This document shows positions 32,512-39,908 of a stretch of DNA of 48,054 bases, one piece after another. The notes beneath the pieces were generated by a model that saw nothing but the letters and a program-made list of their open reading frames with translations, had not been told where the DNA came from and made no database searches. Location: positions 1 through 48,054 of the IMG/VR virus record IMGVR_UViG_3300030060_001982; one strand, 5' to 3'. The position numbers and the translations under genes are program-made. Every line of letters starts with the position of its first letter. Positions within the stretch are counted from its first letter, which is position 1. This DNA is from a virus.

Positions 32512-32922
32512 ATGAATCAAGGATTACTAAAAGAAAGATCCAGAGAGCTCACCAAGAAACAGCAATCGTTCTTAACGGAGTTGTTCAAGTGTGGTGGTAA
32601 TATTACAAAGGCACTAGAACTATCTGGTTATAAGCCATCTTCTAGACAGCACGTATTACAATCTCTCAAAGAAGAGATCATAGAACAGGCAAAGGTAGAA
32701 CTTGCAGCACACTCGGTTACAGCAATCAATCGTGTAGTCGAAGGTATGAATGATGTAGGTGAACACCCTAGAGCAGAGTTGCGACTAAAGGCTGCACAGA
32801 CACTTCTCGACAGGGTCGGTCTGGGCAAGCAAGAAAAAATTGATGTAGAAGGTAAGTTACTTCACGGTGTGGTATTGATGCCTGCCAAGAAGGAGATGCC
32901 AGTTGTGAGTGTGGAAGACTAA
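32512..32922 (+). CDS. terminase small subunit
   Basis: 136 aa. N-terminal helix-turn-helix region (ELTKKQQSFLTELFKCGGNI, TKALELSGYKPSSRQHVLQS) typical of TerS DNA-binding domains, a helical centre with AINRVVEGMNDVGEHPRAEL and RLKAAQTLLDRVGLGKQEK, and an acidic end, as in Terminase_2-like subunits. TerS binds the packaging site as a ring and hands DNA to TerL. Start ATG 32512 lies about 100 nt downstream of the promoter. Unusually, TerL lies 3 kb further on. Confidence 0.8.
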   Translation: MNQGLLKERSRELTKKQQSFLTELFKCGGNITKALELSGYKPSSRQHVLQSLKEEIIEQAKVELAAHSVTAINRVVEGMNDVGEHPRAELRLKAAQTLLDRVGLGKQEKIDVEGKLLHGVVLMPAKKEMPVVSVED

Positions 32923-33638
32923 TGATTGAGAAAAGTAAAGAACAATTTCAACAAGAGTTATTTGGAGATGTTGAATACGCATCAGAAGTTTTACGCAAAA
33001 TTAAAAAAGAAATGCCTGAGACAGATATTGATTTAGGTCTTAGAATAGGTTTAGATGCGTATGCTTTTGATCAAGGTAAAATGTCTGCAAAAAAGTTTAA
33101 AGAAAAACTATTAAATATAAAAACTGATTCTAGAAGAATGGGCACAAGAATAGGGAATAAACAATACGAAACTAGAGGTGCTTATTATCCTGATACTGAT
33201 GCTATTACTTTATTTGGAGGTGCACGTAGAGCTTTTGAAAGAGAACTTACACCAGACCCTAAAGGAGGCAGTAGTTATAAAAGAACTCCTCAGACTGAAG
33301 AAGCTGGTAGGTTTATGATTGCTATTCATGAGTTGAGACATAGAGGCAATAGTTTATTAAACAAATTAGGATTGATTGATTACAATGTTGATTTGCATTC
33401 TGGTACAGACTATGATGATTTTACGTTAAGAGAAAATTTACAAATTAGACATACTCATCCAGAATACGAAAAAAAAGCAAATAGAAAAATAGATGAAAAA
33501 AGGTCTAAAACAAGAAAAAAGAAAATAAAAAAGATTTATAAAAAAAGTAAAACATTACAAGATAGGTACCCCGGTGCTTACAATAGAGGCGGTAAAGTAT
33601 ACGCCAACCAACCAAGAAAGGTAAGAGTTCGTGTCTGA
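32922..33638 (+). CDS. HExxH putative zinc metalloprotein, copy 1
   Basis: 238 aa. H136-E-L-R-H140 in FMIAIHELRHRGNSLLNKLG is a canonical HExxH zinc site on a helix. The downstream DFTLRENLQIRHTHPEY may give a third ligand. The C-terminal third is very basic and ends with the Gly/Lys tail GGKVYANQPRKVRVRV. It is a paralogue of the next gene: both have GLDAYxY, a TRI stretch, HELxHRG and a similar tail. Possible roles are a prohead maturation protease or a virion peptidase; neither is shown. Confidence 0.6.
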   Translation: MIEKSKEQFQQELFGDVEYASEVLRKIKKEMPETDIDLGLRIGLDAYAFDQGKMSAKKFKEKLLNIKTDSRRMGTRIGNKQYETRGAYYPDTDAITLFGGARRAFERELTPDPKGGSSYKRTPQTEEAGRFMIAIHELRHRGNSLLNKLGLIDYNVDLHSGTDYDDFTLRENLQIRHTHPEYEKKANRKIDEKRSKTRKKKIKKIYKKSKTLQDRYPGAYNRGGKVYANQPRKVRVRV

Positions 33639-34449
33639 ACGTCAATACACTGAAAAACAATTAGCTGCTTTATCAATGGCAGATACAGAATTAGCTGCTG
33701 AACTATACCCTTATTTAGAAAACAGACCAATGGCAAAATTAGGTTTGGATGCGTATTTATACGAATATCCAAAAGGAAAAAAACAAAAACTATTACCTAT
33801 TGAAACTATTCCTCAAAATCAATTAGGAAGTAATACAAGAATTACAGGTTTTAGAAGTCCTAATAAAAGTATTGCACAATATGATTATAAAAAAGATAAA
33901 ATAAGTATGTCTCAAAAGCTGTTTAGACCGGTTGACAAATATGAAAGTTATCAAGAATATTCTGAAAGACAACCAATGGCTATGAGAAAAGAACAAATAG
34001 CAATTTTAATACATGAACTAGAACATAGGGGTCAGGGATTATTTTATAAAGCTAATCCTAATTTTAAAGATAAAGTAACTAATGTTGACCAAGATACATT
34101 TCATGCAGAAATTTATAAAGGAGATGCAGAAACTAGAAAAAAATTAGGATTACCTCCTCCTAATACGTATTTTTATGATCCTGAAAAAAATAAATATTAT
34201 ATTCGAGATACAAAAAGAGGTTATGGTAGAAAAGAACTTACTAAGATGCAAGCTTACGGTTTACGTAGAAATTTAGAAAGTCAAGTAAATAAATTTTTAA
34301 AAAAGAATCCTGCTATGTTTATTGATGGACAACCAAGATATCCTAGCATTACAAATAAGAAAAAAAGAACAGGCGGAATTGTAAATAAATATGCAAGAGG
34401 TAAAAAAGTATACACCAATCAAGGGCCAAGAAAAGCAAGAATTAGATGA
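33631..34449 (+). CDS. HExxH putative zinc metalloprotein, copy 2
   Basis: 272 aa from a GTG at 33631 overlapping copy 1 by 8 nt. H128-E-L-E-H132 in AILIHELEHRGQGLFYKANP, followed by DQDTFHAEIYKGDAETRKKL, where His/Glu could complete the zinc site. Lys/Tyr-rich and basic. The tail TGGIVNKYARGKKVYTNQGP again carries the KYA-Gly motif. Divergence from copy 1 is high, so the duplication is old. It overlaps the next gene by 4 nt (ATGA). Confidence 0.6.
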   Translation: MSERQYTEKQLAALSMADTELAAELYPYLENRPMAKLGLDAYLYEYPKGKKQKLLPIETIPQNQLGSNTRITGFRSPNKSIAQYDYKKDKISMSQKLFRPVDKYESYQEYSERQPMAMRKEQIAILIHELEHRGQGLFYKANPNFKDKVTNVDQDTFHAEIYKGDAETRKKLGLPPPNTYFYDPEKNKYYIRDTKRGYGRKELTKMQAYGLRRNLESQVNKFLKKNPAMFIDGQPRYPSITNKKKRTGGIVNKYARGKKVYTNQGPRKARIR

Positions 34450-34667
34450 CATACGATCCAAAAACAAAAGGTATATCCTTTCAAACAATAGATAGAATAA
34501 TAGAAGCAGATTTAGACCCAAGTGACTATAACATATCTAAAGATGATATGAAAAGATATTATGATTTTAAAAAACAACAAGAGGATAGTAAAAAAGGTAA
34601 TCGTTTTGGTGGAAAGATAAAAAGAAAAAAGAAAAGACTAGGTGGTAAAATCACCTATAATTATTAG
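34446..34667 (+). CDS. small basic protein with Gly/Lys tail
   Basis: 73 aa, in ATGA overlap with the second HExxH gene. An acidic-to-neutral helical N-terminus (IDRIIEADLDPSDYNISKDD) and a basic end (FGGKIKRKKKRLGGKITYNY) with two GGKI units. The tail resembles those of the HExxH proteins and of the 14545-15091 genes. Function unknown. Confidence 0.55.
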   Translation: MTYDPKTKGISFQTIDRIIEADLDPSDYNISKDDMKRYYDFKKQQEDSKKGNRFGGKIKRKKKRLGGKITYNY

Positions 34668-34669
34668 AC

Positions 34670-34816
34670 ATGAGCATAGCCTGTTTGGTATTGGATTTCG
34701 TAACGAAAGAGTATTACACGATTAGTGAACTAGAGAAAATACAGAAGGATAGAAAAAAACAGCAACCGTTTAACTCGAAAGAGTCGGAAGTAGGGAAGAC
34801 CGAAGAAACGCACTAA
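34670..34816 (+). CDS. possible 48-aa protein
   Basis: Open frame reading MSIACLVLDFVTKEYYTISE, then a charged helix (LEKIQKDRKKQQPFNSKESE). It starts 2 nt after the previous stop but lacks a ribosome binding site. Its 3' half contains the 14-mer ACAGCAACCGTTTA, which also occurs in the leader at 32468, and a small hairpin ACTC-GAAA-GAGT at 34773-34784. The DNA may therefore act as RNA rather than encode protein. Confidence 0.35.
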   Translation: MSIACLVLDFVTKEYYTISELEKIQKDRKKQQPFNSKESEVGKTEETH

Positions 34817-34836
34817 CTTTAATTAGGAGGTGTGTT

Positions 34837-34920
34837 ATGAGTAAACAATTTTTATATTGTTTATTACAAGAGAAAAAAAGGATTGAAGAAAGTAGAATCT
34901 TAAAAGCATTATGCAAATAA
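34837..34920 (+). CDS. 27-aa peptide
   Basis: Behind a strong TAGGAGGTGTGTT site, reading MSKQFLYCLLQEKKRIEESR then ILKALCK. A short amphipathic, basic peptide. The good ribosome binding site is the main support. Function unknown. Confidence 0.45.
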   Translation: MSKQFLYCLLQEKKRIEESRILKALCK

Positions 34921-34954
34921 GAAATTTTAGAAATAAGAGGGAGGATATGAAGGA

Positions 34955-35701
34955 ATGGTTGATCCGGTCACGGCACTGGCTACAGCAACAGCAGCCTTTA
35001 ACGTCATTAAGAAAGGCTTTTCAGTGGGTAAGGATATCGAAAGCATGTATGGAGATGTTGGTCGATGGATGGGTGCGTGCTCAGATATCGGACAGGCTCA
35101 AAAGATGTCGCAGAAGCCTCCGCTATTTAAAAAGATATTTGCAGGTGCATCTATTGAGGAGGAGGCGTTAAATGCTTTCGCAGCTAAGAAAAAAGCTCAA
35201 AAGATGGAGAATGAACTTAGGAATTTCATTAACTTATCGCATGGGCCGAATGCATGGAATGAACTTTTGCAAATGCAAGGAAGAATCAGAAAACAAAGAC
35301 AAGAGATGATTTATAAACAACAAGAGAGACAGAGAAAGATAATAGAGATATCTTCGTTAACAGTAGTAGGATTACTAGCAGCAGCTATGATGGTGTGGAT
35401 AGCCTCAGCAGTGGCTAGTAAAGTAAAAGCACACGAACTCTGTGAAGAGTTTAAAACAGGTCATGCAATTTGTATGAATGAAGGATACGACCAAGCACAT
35501 GCCAGTATGTTTGGTAAACGGTTTCCTAAACACGAGAGATATATAAGTTGTAAGCTGGCAGAGTACAAACCAATTGTAGACAGTCAGAATTTAGTAACTG
35601 GTATGTATTGTAGATATAGATTTCCTAATCAAGATAGTTTTACTATTATAAATGACATGGGCAGATGTGCTGAACAATTAACATGTACGGTGAGTAATTG
35701 A
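34955..35701 (+). CDS. membrane protein commonly found upstream of TerL in marine phages
   Basis: 248 aa. N-terminus MVDPVTALATATAAFNVIKK with GKDIESMYGDVGRWMGACSD, a long charged helix (about 85-128), one membrane segment at about 130-155 (SLTVVGLLAAAMMVWIASAV), and a Cys-containing C-terminal domain on the other side (six Cys after residue 160). I recall this architecture from packaging regions of marine T4-like and podo-like phages, without assigned function. The Cys-rich part probably sits in the periplasm. Start has GGAGG upstream. Confidence 0.65.
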   Translation: MVDPVTALATATAAFNVIKKGFSVGKDIESMYGDVGRWMGACSDIGQAQKMSQKPPLFKKIFAGASIEEEALNAFAAKKKAQKMENELRNFINLSHGPNAWNELLQMQGRIRKQRQEMIYKQQERQRKIIEISSLTVVGLLAAAMMVWIASAVASKVKAHELCEEFKTGHAICMNEGYDQAHASMFGKRFPKHERYISCKLAEYKPIVDSQNLVTGMYCRYRFPNQDSFTIINDMGRCAEQLTCTVSN

Positions 35702-35925
35702 GAAGAACAACATCAACCATCCCATTTGGATATGAACTATCAGAGGATGGAAAAGAATATATTCCTATAGAAAAAGAGTTGGAATTGTTAGAAAAGGCGT
35801 TTACATTCGCAAACAGCTGTGGGCCTGCAAAAGCTGCGAGATGGTTAAGCACAGCATCGGGTAGGAAGATATCAAACCCCGGTCTTACAAAACGAATGAA
35901 AATAGGTGTACACTTAGATAGATGA
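35698..35925 (+). CDS. 75-aa protein resembling the linker/HTH region of serine recombinases
   Basis: Starts at TTG 35698 overlapping the previous stop, with GGTGAG upstream, and ends in ATGA overlap with TerL. IPFGYELSEDGKEYIPIEKE, then LLEKAFTFANSCGPAKAARW and LSTASGRKISNPGLTKRM follow the PFGY...DG...E...ARxLN plan of the Recombinase domain (PF07508) of large serine recombinases, without any catalytic resolvase domain. Probably a small DNA-binding helper of packaging, given its coupling to TerL. Confidence 0.55.
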   Translation: MRRTTSTIPFGYELSEDGKEYIPIEKELELLEKAFTFANSCGPAKAARWLSTASGRKISNPGLTKRMKIGVHLDR

Positions 35926-37607
35926 CAGAAGAACAGAAACCAAAAAGAGGTAGACCTCCTAGAAAAGAGGGAGAACCAAAAACGAGTTATAACTGGTCTA
36001 TGAAGATGAAGGCCAGATTGGCCACTCAAAGACAGCTTTCCGAAAAGAAACGAAGAGCTGAGAGATTGACGAAGCAAGCTAAGAATGCCAGAAGAAAATC
36101 TAAAGAGGCACAACAGGCTGCTGTCAAAGTGGACAATGCTCTAAAGGGAAGGCAGAAGTCCGTAAGTGTAATCACTGATGAGGACTTAAAGAAGGTGCCT
36201 CAAGCTGTACGGGAGCATTTACAGCACCACGATGTAGTATTTAGAGCCAACGAAGGCCCTCAAACTACATTCCTTGAGTCACCTGAAAGAGATGTCTTAT
36301 ACGGAGGAGCAGCAGGAGGGGGAAAATCCTATGCATTACTAGCAGATGTACTGCGAGATGCATCAAATCCCAACCATAGAGGGCTGCTGTTGAGAAGAAC
36401 ACTAGCTGAATTGACCGAATTGATAGACAAAAGCAAGCAACTCTATCCAAAAGCGTTCCCCGGAGCTGTATTTAAAGAGGCAAAGTCCATCTGGCAGTTC
36501 CCATCAGGTGCTAGAGTATGGTTTTCATACGTAGATGATGACCGAGATGTGACTAGATACCAAGGACAAGCGTTCAATTGGATAGGAATAGACGAGATTA
36601 CGAACTACCCCACACCATACGTGTGGAATTACCTACGTTCTAGACTTAGAACTACTGATCCAGAACTAGGAATGTACATGAGATGTACAGCAAACCCCGG
36701 AGGAGTAGGGGGTTGGTGGGTAAAAAAGATGTATTTAGACCCTAATCCACCAGATAGTCCATTTTGGGCTAGGGATTTTGACACTGGTAAGGTTTTGAAG
36801 TACCCAGTGAACCACCCAAAGGCCGATGAACCGTTATTTTTACGTAAATTCGTGCCTGCAAGGTTGACAGACAACCCATATCTGTTTGAAGACGGTCAAT
36901 ATGAGGCGATGTTGATGTCTCTACCGGAAATAGAGAGAAAAAGGTTGTTAGAAGGTGACTGGGACGTAGCAGATGGCTCTGCTTTTACTGAATTTAGTCG
37001 TGAGACACACGTTGTAGAGCCTTTTGAGGTGCCATCGGGCTGGACTAGAATACGATCAGGCGATTACGGGTATTCTTCACCCTCATGTATACTTTGGGGA
37101 GCCATAGATTGGGACAATAACATATGGATATACAGAGAATTATACGTAAAAGGATATACAGGAGAGAGGTTAGGAGATTTGATAGTACAAATGGAAAGAG
37201 AAGACCCACCGATGCAGCAAACAACGCTGGATTCTTCCTGTTGGAACAGAACAGGCTTAGGGCCTTCTATTGCAGAGACTATGGTAAGGAGAGGAGCACG
37301 ATGGACACCAGCGGACAGGAACAGAATTGCAGGAAAGATAGAAGTACACAGGAGATTAGCCTGTGACGACCACGGTAATGCTAGGGTTCGCTTTTTTTCT
37401 ACGTGCAACAATACAATCAGGACTCTACCTACACTACCCATATCTAAAACCAATCCTGAAGATGTGGATACGAAAGCTGAAGACCATGCTTACGATGCGT
37501 TGAGGTATATGATGATGAGTAGGACTTTGATGAACGTGCATTCTCCACATAGGATGACTAAGCACACACAACAATATGAACCACAAGATCAAGTATTTGG
37601 ATATTAA
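35922..37607 (+). CDS. terminase large subunit
   Basis: 561 aa. Walker A GGAAGGGKS at 128-136, Walker B and catalytic Glu in WIGIDEIT at 220-227, then RCTANPGGVGG (motif III region). The C-terminal nuclease is seen in RIRSGDYGYSSPS, the middle Asp in TTLDSSCWN, and DHAYDALRYMM near the end. The first 80 residues are an extra basic extension with an AT-hook-like KPKRGRPPRK, perhaps DNA-binding. It is the ATP-driven packaging motor and headful or site-specific nuclease. Start overlaps the small gene upstream by 4 nt. Confidence 0.92.
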   Translation: MTEEQKPKRGRPPRKEGEPKTSYNWSMKMKARLATQRQLSEKKRRAERLTKQAKNARRKSKEAQQAAVKVDNALKGRQKSVSVITDEDLKKVPQAVREHLQHHDVVFRANEGPQTTFLESPERDVLYGGAAGGGKSYALLADVLRDASNPNHRGLLLRRTLAELTELIDKSKQLYPKAFPGAVFKEAKSIWQFPSGARVWFSYVDDDRDVTRYQGQAFNWIGIDEITNYPTPYVWNYLRSRLRTTDPELGMYMRCTANPGGVGGWWVKKMYLDPNPPDSPFWARDFDTGKVLKYPVNHPKADEPLFLRKFVPARLTDNPYLFEDGQYEAMLMSLPEIERKRLLEGDWDVADGSAFTEFSRETHVVEPFEVPSGWTRIRSGDYGYSSPSCILWGAIDWDNNIWIYRELYVKGYTGERLGDLIVQMEREDPPMQQTTLDSSCWNRTGLGPSIAETMVRRGARWTPADRNRIAGKIEVHRRLACDDHGNARVRFFSTCNNTIRTLPTLPISKTNPEDVDTKAEDHAYDALRYMMMSRTLMNVHSPHRMTKHTQQYEPQDQVFGY

Positions 37608-37610
37608 TAG

Positions 37611-39635
37611 ATGGCAGCAACTGTATTAACATTTATGCAAAAATTATTTCCAGACGGTAACATACCATCGGAAAATGATATTCTTGATAAGATAAGAAAA
37701 GGGAATTACACTGTTAGAGATTCTCTTATTTTTAAATTATATCAAGAAGGTGTGCAATTTGGAATAGAAGATAATTTTTCTGATTCAGAAACTGTACAAA
37801 TGTTAGAAACAAAGTTTGGAAAAGGTAAAGGAGGCCCAAAAGTTCTTGCTATAACAAAAACATTAGAAAAAATAGATGCTTTAGATAAACCATACTTTGA
37901 ATTTTTTGGCGTAAGTCCTGCAGACACTGAAGCAAAAACAGGAACTGAAGGTATTAGAAAAACTCATCAAAACTTAGATAATCTTACAGCACTTGCATAT
38001 TCTGAAGCTGGCAAGGAAATGCCCAGACCCCCAATTACTACAGGCTATAAAAAAACAGGTAAAACTAAAACAGCAAAAACAAGAGCAGAAATAGGTAGAT
38101 ACCCTCCAATTAAAACTATTTGGGAATCTACTACTAAAGCTGCTAGTAAAATGCCTAAAAACATTTCTACTGCTTATACATTTCACAATACAAACCCAAT
38201 GAGAATTGAAGATTTATTAGGTTTTACAGTAGATCCTGAAGTTTCTCAAAGAGGGACAAAAGGTGTTTCTAGACCTCTTTTACAAAAACTACCAACTGGA
38301 GAGTTTGAACTTACGTTACCTCCAAATCCAATTGGTAGAGAAAAAAAATATTTTAATCCTTTTATATTAAATGAACTACAAGTAAATATGATAGAATCCT
38401 TGTATGAAGATGCTATGAAAGAATATCAAGAAAAAGTAGCTTATTTAGATAAAAAAGGTAACACCATTGAATCCTATAATGCAGAATATAAAGACAAAAT
38501 AAAATATCCAAACGGACAGATATTTGGTAATATAAGTAAAAAAGCATATAATGATGCTATTGTGGACAATTTAGGCCCGATACTTAATAAATATTCTAGT
38601 GTTGTAAAGGGTGTAAACGGTGCAGAAATAGTAAGAAAAATACAGGCAGATACACTTACTAAACTATTTGGTAAAGAAGCAGCTCAACTGTTTTTAGGTC
38701 ATAAGTTAGCTTCAAAAGATGTAATAGATAAACATTACAGGTCTCAAGGATTGGTTAGAGACCCTTTAGCAACAGAACATGCATCAAATGATGTTATTAA
38801 TATGTATACTAAAAAGTATACAAACACAATAGGTCAACTTTTAAACGTAAAAGATGGTTTTAAAATTTTATCTCTATCTAACGCTAATATATCTAACAAT
38901 AAAATAAATTTAGACATTAATCCTGAAAAAAATCAATCGACAGGAAAAATTATTGAAAAAACTAAAGAACAACTTAGATTAGATCAAAAAGAAATTGAAC
39001 AACAGACAAAAAAAAATATTGCTCAACTAAAAAAAGAAACAATCGAAACAGGTTTAGATGCTACAGCAAAAGAAAAACTGTTATTAGAACAACAAAAAAA
39101 TTTAGAACAAACAAAACAACAGATACTAGAACAGACTCCTGCTAAAGTTGATGATGCAAAAGTAGACAGTAAGATGAGAGAAAAATTAGACAATATTGAA
39201 AAGGCTGGAGGTTCATGGAAAGACCTTTTTAAAAAAGGTGGAGGACAAGAATTTAGAGCTGATAATCTTGGCGATGCAAAAATAACAAGTTATGGTGCGA
39301 CATTAGAAGCTAATGTTCCCAGTTTTATAGACTATATAACAGATAAAGATACATTAAAAGCCGGTGCAAAAATAGCTATGATGTTAGCTACTAGAGGGGC
39401 CGGTAGGTTTGCAACCAATTTGTTAGTAGGAAATCCTGTAAAACAAGTGGCGGACAGAGAGTTTATAGACATTACAGGAGAATTTGGAAAGACTATAGAA
39501 GAAGGTAGATTACAAAAAGAACAAGAAGCATTGGGCGATGTAGAAACTAGCATGTCTAAAGTGCCAGAAAAAGACGTTGTCCCTGAAACAAGAGATGAAA
39601 AAGTCGCAAGAGAATTAAGCGAATTAGGATTTTAA
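37611..39635 (+). CDS. large protein with a tyrosine-recombinase-like catalytic core
   Basis: 674 aa, starting 3 nt after TerL. Residues about 185-380 follow the plan of the integrase fold: box I NPMRIEDLLGFTVD with R198 (compare GLRISELLxLxWxDI), a Lys-rich turn GREKKY (K245/K246), box II EIVRKIQADTL with R342, LGH with H364, and KHYRS with Y376. The usual first His of box II is Glu (E339). The remaining 290 residues are a Lys/Gln coiled coil and a Gly-rich end. Location between TerL and portal argues for a packaging or virion role rather than lysogenic integration. Activity is uncertain. Confidence 0.55.
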   Translation: MAATVLTFMQKLFPDGNIPSENDILDKIRKGNYTVRDSLIFKLYQEGVQFGIEDNFSDSETVQMLETKFGKGKGGPKVLAITKTLEKIDALDKPYFEFFGVSPADTEAKTGTEGIRKTHQNLDNLTALAYSEAGKEMPRPPITTGYKKTGKTKTAKTRAEIGRYPPIKTIWESTTKAASKMPKNISTAYTFHNTNPMRIEDLLGFTVDPEVSQRGTKGVSRPLLQKLPTGEFELTLPPNPIGREKKYFNPFILNELQVNMIESLYEDAMKEYQEKVAYLDKKGNTIESYNAEYKDKIKYPNGQIFGNISKKAYNDAIVDNLGPILNKYSSVVKGVNGAEIVRKIQADTLTKLFGKEAAQLFLGHKLASKDVIDKHYRSQGLVRDPLATEHASNDVINMYTKKYTNTIGQLLNVKDGFKILSLSNANISNNKINLDINPEKNQSTGKIIEKTKEQLRLDQKEIEQQTKKNIAQLKKETIETGLDATAKEKLLLEQQKNLEQTKQQILEQTPAKVDDAKVDSKMREKLDNIEKAGGSWKDLFKKGGGQEFRADNLGDAKITSYGATLEANVPSFIDYITDKDTLKAGAKIAMMLATRGAGRFATNLLVGNPVKQVADREFIDITGEFGKTIEEGRLQKEQEALGDVETSMSKVPEKDVVPETRDEKVARELSELGF

Positions 39636-39662
39636 TTTTAACAACCAAAAAAGGAGGTAAAC

Positions 39663-39905
39663 ATGCCAAAAGGAACTTACGATAAAGGTTACATCATGGG
39701 ACAAATGTCCAAACAAGGTGTAATGAATGAGGCTAGCGAAGGTTCTCTATACAGAGAAGGTTTAGACCAGATGCTACTAGGCTCTACAGACCTAAATTCC
39801 TACAATGTGGCTGCACCAAAACCCGCTGGAAATACACATATGGGCCAAGCAGGTTATATAATGGGACAGACACAGAAACAGGGCTATCAGGGCTCAGAAG
39901 GCTAA
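39663..39905 (+). CDS. small Gly/Met-rich protein with duplicated GYIMGQ unit
   Basis: 80 aa behind AAAGGAGG. The unit GYIMGQMSKQGVMNEASEG near the N-terminus is repeated near the C-terminus as GYIMGQTQKQGYQGSEG. It sits directly upstream of the portal gene (3 nt gap). It may be a head-assembly or portal-associated protein. No family recognised. Confidence 0.5.
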   Translation: MPKGTYDKGYIMGQMSKQGVMNEASEGSLYREGLDQMLLGSTDLNSYNVAAPKPAGNTHMGQAGYIMGQTQKQGYQGSEG

Positions 39906-39908
39906 TAA

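Noticed and set aside
34911-35171. 86-aa plus-strand frame with many Arg and Gln
   Set aside because: It overlaps most of the N-terminus of the 248-aa membrane protein in another frame, has odd composition (Arg-rich, LRRRR end) and no ribosome binding site of its own.
38148-38751. Functional lysogenic integrase
   Set aside because: The first box II His is Glu, spacing to the Tyr is long, the gene sits between TerL and portal, and no repressor, excisionase or attachment site is seen. It is reported only as recombinase-like.
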